Positions 18,258 to 29,400 of a stretch of DNA of 64,000 nt are shown here, piece after piece. Below the pieces are notes generated by a model. It was not told the origin of the DNA, made no database searches, and saw only the letters and a list, made by a program, of their open reading frames with translations. The DNA lies in contig CACIDN010000004.1 of the NCBI GenBank assembly GCA_902585415.1, positions 1 to 64,000 of the forward strand, in the 5' to 3' direction. The stretch is from an uncultured Pelagibacteraceae bacterium (GTDB lineage Bacteria; Pseudomonadota; Alphaproteobacteria; Pelagibacterales; Pelagibacteraceae). Made by a program: the position numbers and the translations under genes. Positions within the stretch are counted from its first letter, which is position 1. Each line of letters starts with the position of its first letter.

Positions 18258-19121
18258 TTATACTGGTTTTTTAAAAACTGCTAAAAATTGCAATAATACT
18301 GCTGAAATGACAATACAACCTCCGATTAAAACTAAGTAAGGCGGGTTTTCATTTACAAACATCCATGCCCAAAGTGGTCCAAGAACAGCCTCTGTAAGCA
18401 TTACGATTCCGACAATTGCAGACGGTGTGGTTCTTGCACCTATTGTAATAAAAATAAAACCGAATCCTAACTGAAAAAAACCAGCTAGAAATCCTAAAAA
18501 TATATCGTGCAATGAAATATTAATTTTTCCTGACATAAAATATCCAATTATCATTGCACAAATCCCAGCAATCAACTGAAGTGGCACCATATCCACGTTT
18601 GGATATTTTCTTATAATAAGAATTAAAATTGCAAATGATATTGGCATAATAAATGCTGCCAAATTACCGTGTATCTGACCAGGCGATAGAGTGGAGCCCA
18701 CCATTAAAATTATACCGGAAATTGCAAGAATAATAGAAATTAATGTTATTTTTGAAATTTTTTCTTTTAAAAAAATATATCCAAAAGAAGCTAAAAATAA
18801 TGTTTGTGTTTGGATAATAAAGTTCACATTTGCTACCGTTGTATTATACATAGCAAAAACATAGCCACAAAAGCCTGATGATAAAATTACTCCACCTATT
18901 AATCCAGGTAACCCAGAATTTCTAAAAGAATATAATATCTTTTTTCTATAAGTAAAAATTAAAAATATTGATACAACAATAATAAAAAAAAAAGACCTCC
19001 AAAACAATATTTGCCATAAAGTGGCGCCTTCAAAAGATTTAACAATTAATCCTCCAAAGCTTAAACTAGTTGCTCCTAAAAAGATTAATAAAGGGCCTGG
19101 AAGGTTTTTTATGATATTCAT
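18258..19121 (-). CDS. DMT superfamily (EamA) transporter
   Basis: A 287-residue inner-membrane protein with ten predicted helices. It shows T-T-V-A-N-V-N-F-I-I-Q-T in repeat-1 and V-G-I-V-M-L-T-E-A-V-L-G-P-L-W-A-W in repeat-2. It is the third EamA carrier in the window and lies 3 bp after guaA, just upstream of the glycine riboswitch. Read-through from the gua genes is likely. A role in amino-acid or nucleobase export is possible, but the substrate is not known. Confidence 0.85.
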   Translation of the reverse strand: MNIIKNLPGPLLIFLGATSLSFGGLIVKSFEGATLWQILFWRSFFFIIVVSIFLIFTYRKKILYSFRNSGLPGLIGGVILSSGFCGYVFAMYNTTVANVNFIIQTQTLFLASFGYIFLKEKISKITLISIILAISGIILMVGSTLSPGQIHGNLAAFIMPISFAILILIIRKYPNVDMVPLQLIAGICAMIIGYFMSGKINISLHDIFLGFLAGFFQLGFGFIFITIGARTTPSAIVGIVMLTEAVLGPLWAWMFVNENPPYLVLIGGCIVISAVLLQFLAVFKKPV

Positions 19122-19124
19122 TTA

Positions 19125-20693
19125 TCACTCTAGCTCTATAGTGCTAGGAGGTTTAGAGGTTACATCATATACCACTCTATTTATACCTTTTATATTATTA
19201 ATAATCTTATTAGAAACATTTTGCATAAAATTTTTTGAAAAATTAAAATAATCTGCTGTCATTCCATCTGTCGAAGTAATTGCCCTTAACAAGCAAATAT
19301 ATTCATATGTTCTATTATCTCCCATAACCCCTACAGTTTTTACTGGTAACAAAGCCGCATAAGCCTGCCAAATTTTTTTATACAGATTTTGATTTTTTAA
19401 TTCGTTAATAAAGTAAAAATCTGCCATTTTCAGAATTTTAATTTTTTCTTTGGTAATAATACCCGGCATCCTAATAGCTAAACCTGGCCCAGGAAATGGA
19501 TGTCTTGAAATAATTTGTTTAGATAAATTTAATTCAGTCCCTAATTTTCTTACTTCATCTTTAAACAATAATTTTAGGGGCTCTACTAACTTAAGTTTCA
19601 TTTTTTTAGGTAAGCCTCCAACATTATGGTGAGATTTAATTTTTGAACTTTTTGATCCTGTCACTGATTTGCTCTCTATTAGGTCTGGATATAATGTGCC
19701 TTGAGCTAAATACTTAACTCTTTTGATTTTTTTCGCATATTTTTCGAAAATTTTAATAAATAATTTACCAATAATTTTTCTCTTTTTTTCTGGATCGGAA
19801 ATATTTTTTAATTTGCTTAAAAATTGCTTTTCTGCATTTACATATATTAAATTTATTTTAAGTTTTTTTTTAAAAGTATTTATTACCTGCTTTTCTTCAT
19901 TCATTCTTAAAAGTCCCGTATTTACAAAAATACATTTCAATTGTTTACCGACAGATTTATTTAAAAGTTGGGCAACTACGCTGCTATCTACTCCACCAGA
20001 TAAAGCACATATAATTTTTTCCTTACCAACTTGTTTTTTAATGTTTTGAATTAACGTATTTTTTTGATGTTTTGAAGACCAATTTTTTTTTGCTTTACAA
20101 ATATTAAAAATAAAGTTTTTAAGTAAAATTTTTCCTTTTTTGGTGTGCGTCACCTCAGGATGAAATTGTACTCCAAACCTTTTTAATTTTAAATTTTCAA
20201 TAATTGTATATTTTGAGTCTTTAGTTGAGGCGATTTTTTTAAATCCTTTTGGGATTTTTGTTACATGGTCTGCATGACTCATCCATACATTATTAAAATT
20301 ACTTTTATTAAAAAAATTGTTAATTAACAAAGAATTTTTGACTTTTTTAATTTTTGCTAAACCAAATTCTCTGATTTTTGAACTTTTAACTTTGCCACCG
20401 TAGTGTTTAGATATTAATTGATGACCAAAACATATGCCTAGAATCGGACATCCCAAGCTGAATATTATTTTATTAAGTTTGATTTCTTTGTTTTGATAAA
20501 CATTAAGTGGTCCACCAGAAAAGATTATGCCGAACAAATCACTATGATTTAAATTACTTATATCTGTATGACTCACAATTTCCGAAAAAACACCAAACTC
20601 TCTAACCCTTCTTGCAATTAATTGTGTAAATTGAGATCCAAAATCTATTATTAAAATTTTTTTAATATTAGTTAGTCTTTTCATTAGCTTCAA
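19125..20693 (-). CDS. guaA: GMP synthase (glutamine-hydrolysing)
   Basis: A 522-residue enzyme converting XMP to GMP. The N-terminal class I amidotransferase domain has the nucleophile Cys in L-G-I-C-F-G-H-Q, with the partner His and Glu in F-H-P-E-V. The ATP-pyrophosphatase loop S-G-G-V-D-S-S-V follows in the middle, and the C-terminal dimerisation domain ends P-P-S-T-I-E-L-E. The start used (MKLMKR) overlaps the upstream TPR gene by 26 bp; an ATG three codons later at 20684 is equally possible. It forms an operon guaB-TPR-guaA for guanylate synthesis. Confidence 0.96.
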   Translation of the reverse strand: MKLMKRLTNIKKILIIDFGSQFTQLIARRVREFGVFSEIVSHTDISNLNHSDLFGIIFSGGPLNVYQNKEIKLNKIIFSLGCPILGICFGHQLISKHYGGKVKSSKIREFGLAKIKKVKNSLLINNFFNKSNFNNVWMSHADHVTKIPKGFKKIASTKDSKYTIIENLKLKRFGVQFHPEVTHTKKGKILLKNFIFNICKAKKNWSSKHQKNTLIQNIKKQVGKEKIICALSGGVDSSVVAQLLNKSVGKQLKCIFVNTGLLRMNEEKQVINTFKKKLKINLIYVNAEKQFLSKLKNISDPEKKRKIIGKLFIKIFEKYAKKIKRVKYLAQGTLYPDLIESKSVTGSKSSKIKSHHNVGGLPKKMKLKLVEPLKLLFKDEVRKLGTELNLSKQIISRHPFPGPGLAIRMPGIITKEKIKILKMADFYFINELKNQNLYKKIWQAYAALLPVKTVGVMGDNRTYEYICLLRAITSTDGMTADYFNFSKNFMQNVSNKIINNIKGINRVVYDVTSKPPSTIELE

Positions 20694-21108
20694 AATCTTG
20701 AAGAGACTTTTTTATTTCTTTTGATTTATTGCACATTTTTTTACAAACATTAGAGAATCTATTCATTAAAATATTTACCTCTTCAAAGTTAGATTTACCT
20801 AATTGTATGTTTATTAACATATAAATCGCTTCCTCGTTATCTGGCTCTAAAAGAAGGGTTGTGTCCAAATTTTTTTTTTCCTCTTCTATATTTTCTTCGT
20901 TATTGTAAATTTTTGCTAAATATAGATAAGATTCCGCATCTTTTGGAAAAAAAACTATATTTCTTTGAAATAAAAATTTTGACTTCTCATAATCTTTTTT
21001 GTCAAAATTCTTTTTTGCTTCTTCAAATATTTTTTCGGCAGTTTGGCCAGAAACTGAGAACATAAAGAGCAAAAAAATTAAAATAAAAAAATTTTTTATT
21101 GTTTTCAT
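20668..21108 (-). CDS. exported TPR-repeat protein
   Basis: A 146-residue protein with an N-terminal signal peptide ([16 protein letters not shown], cleavage near V-S-G-Q-T-A). Two to three tetratricopeptide repeats follow, including [12 protein letters not shown] and [11 protein letters not shown]. Two Cys residues lie near the C-terminus. It is sandwiched between guaB (4-bp overlap) and guaA (26-bp overlap), an unusual position for a periplasmic protein. I do not recognise a specific family. Its function may have nothing to do with purines. Confidence 0.75.
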   Translation of the reverse strand: MKTIKNFFILIFLLFMFSVSGQTAEKIFEEAKKNFDKKDYEKSKFLFQRNIVFFPKDAESYLYLAKIYNNEENIEEEKKNLDTTLLLEPDNEEAIYMLINIQLGKSNFEEVNILMNRFSNVCKKMCNKSKEIKKSLQDFEANEKTN

Positions 21109-22181
21109 AAATACTCACTATTTTTTTTAACTTCATCTATACTATGTACCATACTTTCGTAAAAGCCGGCTTTTGTAATTTTTACAAATTTTGCGTTTTT
21201 GCTTAAATCTTTTATTTTTTGGGCACCTAAGTAACCCATTGATGATCTTAAACCACCCACAAGTTTATTGATAACTTTGCTCACGTCTCCTTTATATTTA
21301 ATTAATCCTTCTACACCTTCGGGCACATATTTTGAGGAATCTTTTTGTTTCTTTTGAAAATATCGATCGGCTGATCCTCTATTCATAGCTCCAACTGACC
21401 CCATGCCTCTAAAGATTTTGAACAATTTACCTTTTTTTTTTATTATTTTTCCAGGTGTCTCTGATGTTCCAGCTAACATTGATCCAACCATTACTGCATC
21501 AGCACCAGTTGCTAAAGCTTTTGCGATATCACCAGAAAATTTTATACCACCATCTGAAATCATCTTAATATTTTTTGCTAAACCTTTTTTAACATCTAAT
21601 AATGCACTGAGTTGAGGCACACCAATACCTGCGACTAATCTTGTCGTGCATATTGAGCCCGGTCCAATGCCTACCTTAACAACATCAACTCCAAGTTTAC
21701 TTAAAAACGTCGCTGCTTCAGCTGTTGCAATATTTCCAGCACATAATGCAGTTTTTTTTGATTTTATTTTCTTTATTTTTAAAATAATATTAGCAACTCT
21801 CTCACTGTGTCCATGCGCAGTATCAACAACGATTAGATCAATATTACTGTTAATTATATTTTTAACTCTATCAAATTCTTTTTCACTGGTACCCACTGCA
21901 GCTCCCACTTTTAGACCTTTAGTTTTAACTCTTTTTATTTCAGATATTTGTTGAGCTATAGACAAGTTTCTATGTATTACTCCAATTCCTCCCTCTTTAG
22001 CTATTGCTATAGCCATTTTAGACTCTGTGACTGTATCCATTGCTGAGGAAATTAAGGGTATTTTAAGGTTTAAATTATTTGATAAAGATGTTGAAGTCAA
22101 AACTTCTGAAGGCAACACATTTGAGTGTTGAGGTGCAAGAGTCACATCATCAAAGGTTAAAGCTTCTTTTATAGGAACCAT
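21105..22181 (-). CDS. guaB: IMP dehydrogenase lacking the CBS domains
   Basis: A 358-residue IMP dehydrogenase, the NAD-linked step from IMP to XMP. The catalytic loop G-P-G-S-I-C-T-T has Cys178, followed by the S-D-G-G-I-K phosphate block at 209-214, [10 protein letters not shown], and the flap near [15 protein letters not shown]. Most bacterial enzymes are about 490 residues, with a two-CBS Bateman regulatory domain inserted after H-R-N-L-S-I-x-x-Q. Here that domain is absent: residue 86 runs straight into L-K-V-G-A-A-V-G (residues 90-97). The active-site core is complete, so it should be active but without allosteric nucleotide control. Confidence 0.95.
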   Translation of the reverse strand: MVPIKEALTFDDVTLAPQHSNVLPSEVLTSTSLSNNLNLKIPLISSAMDTVTESKMAIAIAKEGGIGVIHRNLSIAQQISEIKRVKTKGLKVGAAVGTSEKEFDRVKNIINSNIDLIVVDTAHGHSERVANIILKIKKIKSKKTALCAGNIATAEAATFLSKLGVDVVKVGIGPGSICTTRLVAGIGVPQLSALLDVKKGLAKNIKMISDGGIKFSGDIAKALATGADAVMVGSMLAGTSETPGKIIKKKGKLFKIFRGMGSVGAMNRGSADRYFQKKQKDSSKYVPEGVEGLIKYKGDVSKVINKLVGGLRSSMGYLGAQKIKDLSKNAKFVKITKAGFYESMVHSIDEVKKNSEYL

Positions 22182-22218
22182 AATAATTTATATATGATTC
22201 TGAAATTTTTTAAAGTGT

Positions 22219-22830
22219 CTATCTAATTTTTTTACAAATAATAAAGTTTTCCTTTGAGTCTTTTCTGCTAGATGGTGGTTTGAAAATTTTAACTTCTTTG
22301 AAGTTTTTTTTAGCTTTTTCAACGATTTCATTAAAAGTAGAACCCATAAATAATTTGCTTAAAAAACAACCATTTTTATTTAAATTTTTAATTGAAAAAT
22401 CCATAGCACTCATGCTCAATTCTCCAGTTGAAATAGCATCTAAATTTTTATTACCAGTGGTGTTAACTGCCATATCAGATACCACTAAATCTATATTGTT
22501 ACCAAAAAAATTTATCATTATAGATTGGTTTTTCTCTTCCATAAAATTACCAATTAAATGATGAACGTTATCAATTTTAGTAACTTCTTTTAGGTCTATA
22601 GATAGTATTTTTGAGTTTTTCGATTTTTCTGATAAATATTGGGACCAACTTCCTGGTGCAGAACCTAAATCAACAATATTAATACCATTGAGTATAATTT
22701 TAAATTTTTGATCAATTTCTTTAAGCTTATATATTGCTCTTGACCTATATCCCTCTATTTTTGATTTTCTAACATATATATCTCTCCTATGTTTATTTAT
22801 CCAGTTTTTAGAGATTTTATTTTTTTTCAA
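22219..22830 (-). CDS. rlmE: 23S rRNA (uridine-2'-O) methyltransferase, FtsJ family
   Basis: A 203-residue SAM-dependent RNA methyltransferase. The N-terminus R-S-R-A-I-Y-K-L-K-E-I-D and the SAM loop V-D-L-G-S-A-P-G-S-W-S-Q-Y-L are diagnostic of RrmJ/RlmE, which methylates the U2552 position of the large subunit rRNA. The catalytic K-D-K-E set is represented by the Lys in Y-K-L-K, the Asp in V-V-S-D-M-A, the Lys in L-S-K-L-F-M-G and a C-terminal Glu. It overlaps the glycosyltransferase-like gene by 4 bp. Length is usual for the family. Confidence 0.93.
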   Translation of the reverse strand: MKKNKISKNWINKHRRDIYVRKSKIEGYRSRAIYKLKEIDQKFKIILNGINIVDLGSAPGSWSQYLSEKSKNSKILSIDLKEVTKIDNVHHLIGNFMEEKNQSIMINFFGNNIDLVVSDMAVNTTGNKNLDAISTGELSMSAMDFSIKNLNKNGCFLSKLFMGSTFNEIVEKAKKNFKEVKIFKPPSSRKDSKENFIICKKIR

Positions 22831-23741
22831 CTTTTTTTGAACCTTAAACTTTTAGTAAGTGTTGTGCCATTAAGAGATTTTATATCAATCCTAACATTAT
22901 TATCTAATCTCATATCTTTACCATCTTTCCATATACCAGCAGCTAAATGCATAATTCCAATTTTGTTGTTTGGTAAAAATGGCTCAACAAATTCTTGTTT
23001 AGTTTCGTCAAATTTTGGCAAAAGATTGCTAATTATCCAGTTACACCCTAATGGAAGAAATTCTGTTTCAACATTATCAATATAAACACTTAGATTAATT
23101 GCCAATCCCTCTGACCCAAATACTCTCCCATGTTTTATTGTTTCTTTAAGGTTGTTTTGCCATACACCCCAACAAGGTGAATTTTTTTCAAGAGAAAACA
23201 CTCCAATATTAATATGTGGAGCAAAAGCAAGTTTTCTAGCATTATCTAAGCTAATTTTTGATGAGACTGCATGTTTAAAATTTTGTGATTTAATAATTGC
23301 TAACTTTCCAAATAACCATTTCACCTTAGAAACTATTCTATAACCAGGCCCTATTGACTGAGTAATGCCTAGCTTGCCTCTGTTGCAAGCCTTAAAGTAT
23401 AGATCTATAGAGCTCCAATCATTTACCCAAGCATCGCAATCAATCCACAAATATTTTTTATAATCAGGAAAATACTTTGGTAAAAAGGCCCTTGATACTT
23501 GACTTTTTAACCATTCTTTACCTTTTACTTTAATTAAAGGAACCTGAATATCCCACTCTGCTTTTTTAATCTGATCAACTTTATTTTTAATTTTGTCAAT
23601 TTGATCTTTATTCAACCCTGCATCAAGTATACAAATTGCAGTATTTTCACTTTTGGGAAAGCTTCTAATTGAATCTATTAATTCATCTAACAAATTAAAG
23701 TATTTTTCGTCTGCTAAAGAAACAATAGTATTTTCTTTCAT
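22827..23741 (-). CDS. glycosyltransferase-like protein (GT8-type fold)
   Basis: A 304-residue cytosolic protein with S-L-A-D-E-K-Y near the N-terminus and the block Y-L-W-I-D-C-D-A-W-V around residue 97. This resembles the metal-binding D-x-D of family 8-like glycosyltransferases. Later blocks (A-P-H-I-N-I-G-V-F-S-L and I-G-I-M-H-L-A-A-G) also fit such enzymes, including the C-terminal His ligand region. Donor and acceptor are unknown. It sits between rlmE and pssA with overlaps at both ends, so it may act on a lipid or envelope glycan, which is inference. Confidence 0.7.
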   Translation of the reverse strand: MKENTIVSLADEKYFNLLDELIDSIRSFPKSENTAICILDAGLNKDQIDKIKNKVDQIKKAEWDIQVPLIKVKGKEWLKSQVSRAFLPKYFPDYKKYLWIDCDAWVNDWSSIDLYFKACNRGKLGITQSIGPGYRIVSKVKWLFGKLAIIKSQNFKHAVSSKISLDNARKLAFAPHINIGVFSLEKNSPCWGVWQNNLKETIKHGRVFGSEGLAINLSVYIDNVETEFLPLGCNWIISNLLPKFDETKQEFVEPFLPNNKIGIMHLAAGIWKDGKDMRLDNNVRIDIKSLNGTTLTKSLRFKKS

Positions 23742-24541
23742 TAAAGAATATCTTCGTGCTCCTCATCATCTAACTTTTCGTTATGTAATCTTTTGTCTAA
23801 ACTTTGAAAATGGTAAATACTTATTGGAACTAAAGCTAAATATAGCAAACTAGATATGACAATTACATTGTATGTATAAATTAAAAGCAAACCAAAGAAT
23901 AAAACTACAGCAAATAAAAGAAATATAGTTAGTCTTCTAGGAACGGCTATTTTTTTAAATGAATATGTCGGTACTTTGCTAATTAACAATATTGAAATCA
24001 GTATAAATATAGCTGGTACAAAATATTCATAATTAATACTAAAAAATTGCAACTCACTTTGACTATAAATCAATGGTAATAGGACTAATATACCCCCAGC
24101 AGGTGATGGGACACCCTCAAAAAAATTATCTTTCCATGAACTTTGGGTTTCTGAGTTTACATTAAACCTAGCAAGCCTTAAAGCAACACAAATAACGTAA
24201 ATTAAACAGATTAACCAACCAACTCTTCCAAGTAGATTCAATTGCCAAAAATACATTATAAATGCTGGTGCTACTCCAAAACTTATTACATCTGTTAAAG
24301 AGTCTAATTCTTTGCCTACCTTTGATGTTCCTTTAATTAATCTTGCAATTCTTCCATCTAAGCCATCTATTAGCCCTGCTACAATAATACAAATAATTGC
24401 TAATCCAAATCTGTCATCAAAGGCAAATTTAATTGAAGTTAAGCCAATACAAACACCAACTAAAGTAAACATATTTGGTAGTATGGTTCTTGTTTTTTTA
24501 TCAGAGACTAACTTGAATTTTTTACTAGGTTGTTGCATCAA
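23741..24541 (-). CDS. pssA: CDP-diacylglycerol-serine O-phosphatidyltransferase
   Basis: A 266-residue membrane enzyme making phosphatidylserine from CDP-diacylglycerol and serine. The CDP-alcohol phosphotransferase signature D-G-x-D-G-R-x-A-R-x-x-x-G-x-x-x-x-x-G-x-x-x-D is complete around residues 79-103 in the form LIDGLDGRIARLIKG and the following GKELDSLTD. It has about seven membrane helices and a charged C-terminal tail. It is directly followed (0 bp) upstream by psd, giving a two-step route to phosphatidylethanolamine. The first base overlaps the glycosyltransferase gene's start. Confidence 0.95.
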   Translation of the reverse strand: MMQQPSKKFKLVSDKKTRTILPNMFTLVGVCIGLTSIKFAFDDRFGLAIICIIVAGLIDGLDGRIARLIKGTSKVGKELDSLTDVISFGVAPAFIMYFWQLNLLGRVGWLICLIYVICVALRLARFNVNSETQSSWKDNFFEGVPSPAGGILVLLPLIYSQSELQFFSINYEYFVPAIFILISILLISKVPTYSFKKIAVPRRLTIFLLFAVVLFFGLLLIYTYNVIVISSLLYLALVPISIYHFQSLDKRLHNEKLDDEEHEDIL

Positions 24542-25189
24542 TTATCTTTTTGCTATCAAAGTTTCACCAGCTATTGTTTTTTGATCGACCTTTACTAAGG
24601 GTTTATAGTTTTCAAAGTACAATTCTGCCCTACTTCCAAATCTAATCATCCCTATTCTAGATCCCTGTTCTAATTTTTGCCCTTGAGATGACTCAGTTAT
24701 AATTCTTCTAGCGACTAAGCCCGCTATTTGGACAACTACAATTTCCTCCTCAAAATTATTTTTAATTTTGTAATAATTTCTCTCATTGTCCTCACTAGCT
24801 TTATCCAATGAAGCATTTAGAAATTTTCCTGGTACATACATTATTTCCTTAATTTCACCACTACATGGAATTCTATTTACATGGCAGTCAAATACATTCA
24901 TAAAAATACTTACTTTAGTAAATTTTTTATTTTCCATATTTAATTCTTTTGGACCATTACATTCCATAACCTGTAAAACAACTCCGTCTGCAGGACTAAC
25001 TAAATAATCATCATCATTAATTGAAATTCTGTCAGGATCTCTGAAAAAATAATATACCCAAATTGTTAGTACAATTCCTATTAATCCTAGAAAACCATTA
25101 ATCAGATAAAGGACTAGTGTAGCTAAACCAAAAATTACTAAAAATTTATAGCCTTCGTTGTGTAATTTAGGAAAAATTTTATCAAACAT
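24542..25189 (-). CDS. psd: phosphatidylserine decarboxylase proenzyme
   Basis: A 215-residue short-form (PSD-A type) decarboxylase that converts phosphatidylserine to phosphatidylethanolamine. Self-cleavage between Gly185 and Ser186 in R-F-G-S-R would create the pyruvoyl group. The upstream triad residues are visible as Asp68 in S-P-A-D-G and His103 in F-D-C-H-V-N-R. Two N-terminal membrane segments (about 15-48) anchor it. It is the first gene of a long minus-strand run and diverges from icd across a 77-bp gap. Confidence 0.95.
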   Translation of the reverse strand: MFDKIFPKLHNEGYKFLVIFGLATLVLYLINGFLGLIGIVLTIWVYYFFRDPDRISINDDDYLVSPADGVVLQVMECNGPKELNMENKKFTKVSIFMNVFDCHVNRIPCSGEIKEIMYVPGKFLNASLDKASEDNERNYYKIKNNFEEEIVVVQIAGLVARRIITESSQGQKLEQGSRIGMIRFGSRAELYFENYKPLVKVDQKTIAGETLIAKR

Positions 25190-25266
25190 AATACTTTTTT
25201 TTGCTAATTTCTGATTAATATGTATATAAAAAGCAAAAATTCAATTAATAAGATTTATAAGTAAAT

Positions 25267-26481
25267 ATGAGCAAAATTAAGGTCAAAAACCCAGTAGTCG
25301 AGTTAGATGGTGACGAAATGACTAGGGTTATATGGGAATTTATTAAAAATAAACTCATCCTTCCATATTTAGAACTTGGCATAGAATATTACGATCTAGG
25401 TATGAAAAGTAGAGATGATACCTCAGATCAAATTACTATTGATTGTGCTAATGCTATAAAGAAAAATGGAGTTGGAATTAAATGCGCAACAATCACACCA
25501 GATGAAGCAAGAGTAAAAGAATTTAACTTAAAAAAGATGTGGAGATCTCCTAATGGAACAATAAGAAATATTATTGGAGGAACTGTTTTTAGAGAGCCAA
25601 TAATTTGTAAAAATGTTCCAAGACTAGTTCCGTCCTGGACAGATCCTGTTATTATTGGAAGGCACGCATTTGGAGATCAATATAGAGCGACAGATTTTAA
25701 AGTTCCTGGTAAAGGAAAACTAGAGGTTAAATGGACTTCTGAAGATGGAAAAGATAATAAAAGTTACGAAGTATTTAATTTTCCTGGGCCAGGAGTTGCA
25801 TTATCTATGTACAATTTAGATAAATCTATAGAAGACTTTGCAAGATCATGTTTTAATTATGGGTTAATTAAAAAATGGCCTGTATACCTATCTACAAAGA
25901 ATACTATTTTAAAAACATACGATGGAAGATTTAAAGATATATTTCAAGCTGTATTTGAAAAAGAATTTAAATCAGATTTTAATAAACATAACTTAACCTA
26001 CGAACATAGACTTATTGACGACATGGTTGCATGCGCAATGAAGTGGAGCGGTAAGTATATTTGGGCATGTAAAAATTACGATGGTGATGTTCAGTCTGAT
26101 ACTGTTGCACAAGGTTATGGTTCGTTAGGTTTAATGACAAGTGTATTATTAGCACCAGATGGTAGAACTATGGAAGCAGAAGCGGCACATGGTACTGTTA
26201 CAAGACATTATAGAATGCATCAACAGGGAAAAGAAACTTCAACCAACCCCATTGCTTCAATATTTGCATGGACAAGGGGTCTTGCGCATAGAGGAAAGTT
26301 AGACAATAATGATGAATTAATAAAATTCTCTAAAATTTTAGAAGATGTGTGTATTAACTGCGTTGAGACAGGTTCAATGACAAAGGATTTAGCAATTCTA
26401 ATCGACAAAAATCAAAAGTATTTAACTACAAATCAGTTTCTAGATTCTATTGATGGGAATCTTAAGAAGAAATTAAATTAG
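25267..26481 (+). CDS. icd: NADP-dependent isocitrate dehydrogenase
   Basis: A 404-residue enzyme of the eukaryote-like homodimeric NADP-IDH subfamily, which decarboxylates isocitrate to 2-oxoglutarate in the TCA cycle. Diagnostic blocks: [10 protein letters not shown] near the start, S-P-N-G-T-I-R-N with substrate-binding Ser and Arg, I-D-D-M-V-A for the metal Asp, and A-A-H-G-T-V-T-R-H for NADP. Its stop codon overlaps the convergent stop of the pilY1-like gene by 2 bases, so the two 3' ends share sequence. It stands alone on its strand between psd and the pilus locus. Confidence 0.97.
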   Translation: MSKIKVKNPVVELDGDEMTRVIWEFIKNKLILPYLELGIEYYDLGMKSRDDTSDQITIDCANAIKKNGVGIKCATITPDEARVKEFNLKKMWRSPNGTIRNIIGGTVFREPIICKNVPRLVPSWTDPVIIGRHAFGDQYRATDFKVPGKGKLEVKWTSEDGKDNKSYEVFNFPGPGVALSMYNLDKSIEDFARSCFNYGLIKKWPVYLSTKNTILKTYDGRFKDIFQAVFEKEFKSDFNKHNLTYEHRLIDDMVACAMKWSGKYIWACKNYDGDVQSDTVAQGYGSLGLMTSVLLAPDGRTMEAEAAHGTVTRHYRMHQQGKETSTNPIASIFAWTRGLAHRGKLDNNDELIKFSKILEDVCINCVETGSMTKDLAILIDKNQKYLTTNQFLDSIDGNLKKKLN

Positions 26482-29400
26482 AAACTACTATCTCTCCAGC
26501 CACCTTTATTTTGCATTATTTCACCAGGAATCGATAATATTGAGAATAATGTATCTTCATCTCCTGTTGGACCAGCAACATTCGCAAATAATTTATCAGC
26601 AAATATTACCAATTCAGATAAAATACCTTTTCTTACAAATGCACATGCATTAGCACCTGGATTATTAACATCAGATGGGGCATCAGGTAGTTTTAATTTA
26701 GCTGAATTGTTATAACCACACTCATCATCCGACACACAAATAAATGCAGACCCTTGAGCACATCTGTTTACACCAGCATCTGGTGGTTGGTAAATTGGAA
26801 AATATACTTGACCCTTAAAAAGAGTGGGTGAAGCTGATGCTTTTCTAAATGTTTTGGGAACATAAAAATTATTATTTGCATCTTGACCTAATTTAATTAC
26901 CCAAGCATCTTTGCCTGCAGTACATTCCTCAAAGTCAGTTGCACCAGTAACGTTTTTACAATCAGCTGCATCATCGACATTAGCTGCAGCGTTAGCTCCT
27001 TCATGTGCTAATTTAAAAAATGTATCGTTATCTCCCCTTGGAACTTTGCCGCCTCCACCAAGATTCAAATGTTTGAAAAATGGATAATCTACGTCTGTTA
27101 CTCCATACATAATATTATCCATATTTGTTTCTCTACCACCAAGATCTGTAAAGTTTCCGGTAGACCCAAACAACATCAGTTGATTTTTACTCAAACCTAT
27201 TCCGGCATCCATAGCAAAATACGAATATCTAGCGTTATCTGTGTTTGCATTTAAACTAAATAATGTAGTTTGATCAAAAAGGCTTGATGAATTTTTTTTA
27301 GAATTTGTTAAATTTATTTTAGTAATTTTACCCTCTAAATCATTTACATACACTAGTGCTCCTCTCCATGGGATATTAAAAGCAGTGTCTGGAGTAATGA
27401 CAAGTGGAGCTGCGGGAATTGCATTAGCTATATCACTTCCATTTTCTGTAGCAATCATTGTACCACCAACCATAACACCATCAGGTGTAGTATCTACGAT
27501 TGTAATTGGACCTCGATTCTCAATAGCACCATAAATTCTTCCAGGTGTCTCTCTTTCATCTAAATGAAGATCTACCAAAAATACAGCTGAACCAGCACAA
27601 GTATCGTTTTTACTCATTCCTCCACCCATGACTGCAACATATCTGTCATTATTTAAACCTCCACCATCTACTGAAGGTATTCTAACTATTCTTGGAGTAG
27701 ACCAGGTCTCGCCTAATTGTGTATAATCGTACTCAACTGGTATTCCTGTTGCTCCCTTACAAGATGTAGAAATACTAAATTGATTTGTCTCTTTCTCCGC
27801 ACCATCAACATGATCATTTCGGTTAGCATTAATAACTAGTTTTTTGTCAAATTTTACTCTTAGAAAACCACCTTTCATTCTTGCATCTGCTATGCCAAGT
27901 GGTGATATAAGTCCAGTTTCGTTGTCTACCTCTTTTGCAGTCAAAACACCAGCAGCAATTGCTGTATCATCATCAACATCTAAAGTGATATCCGCAAAAT
28001 GAAATGTGTCACTTATATAACAAGAACTTGTACCCTCATCTCTAAATGCTGGATCAGTATCTGCCATCTCATCACTATCTATGCACTTAGCTATGGCATC
28101 CTGTTGTACGCAATTGTTGGTATCGTCATCATCTGTGCTGTTACACTCATCATCATCTTCCTCTCTTGCAGTCACATAATTAGCAGATACTTTCATACCT
28201 TCTTCCGTTTGTAGAAAAGATGAAAAGCCTGAGTTATAAGTTTCTTCTACTATACTTCCATCAAATTTGGATATTAAAACTTTTTTATTTATTTGATCGT
28301 TAAAAATAGAAAACATGTGAATGGGACCACCGTCTCCAATAATTGGATTGGTTACGTCGAGAACAGAGAAGCCAGCGCCTCCTCTTCCATAGGGAACAAA
28401 CAATATTGTTCGCCACTCTTTACCTTCTTGATTTCCATCTTTGTCGTAACCTTCAATTAATACATCATGAATAACTGGGGAACCATCAACACCAAATAGA
28501 GGGTTTGTACCACCAGCAGTTTTTTTAATTGGGATGGGTTTTCCATCATCGCCTAATTTAGGATTGCCTTCGTCATCTAAAACGTAAGCTATTGTAGCAT
28601 CAACCATACCATCATATCCTTTATTTATAATCTGAGGTAATAAGGCTGCAATAAAAGGTGGAATAAAGCCCCATTCCTCTTTTCCTGTCTTAGCGTTGAT
28701 AGCATGTAGTATGCCGCTATTAGATCCAGCATAAATTATGTTCTCTCTTTGCGCATGTTTTGACATAAAGCCTTGATAATTATTTATACTTCTATAATAA
28801 GCTTCCTCATTTGTGTTGGAGAATTCTAAATTTGCATCTGGAGGGCCTACTTCTATTAATTGAGAATGATAAATATCACCCATTACATGATCTCTTACCT
28901 CTGTGACATTGCAATTTCCATTGTAATCAAAATAATCGTTACCTTTCATAAATTTAATAAGTCCTTTAATGTCATCATCATTTCCATTGTTACCAACATA
29001 CTTATCTCCAGTTTCCCTAGTTGCGCAATAAGATGAGGCATTGTGATAATCTGGAACTGTGTATCCTAACATATCAAATAATTCGCTTGCGATTTTGTCT
29101 GAATTTGCAACTTTAAAATTATCCCAATTATTAAAATATGATGCTCCAGGAATTGCAGACCATAAATTTCTTCCATCATCTGCGTCGTCTGCAGTAGATT
29201 GGCTTTTTATTTTAACTGCAGCACTCCAATTTCCGTGTGGATTAGGTTCAGTTGTTGTATGCTCGACTGTTCCATCAGAATTAAGTTTTTTTCTTAAAAT
29301 AGTGCCTTTCCATTCTCCAAATTGTTCATAAGCGAATTGTGCTTGATATAATGAACCACCTTCTTGGATAGTTGCAGTAATTGATGGGGCAGTAAATGCC

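Noticed and set aside
26478-26481. Possible frameshift or fusion between icd and the pilY1-like gene
   Set aside because: They converge; overlapping stop codons on opposite strands explain the shared bases. Both products have normal ends.
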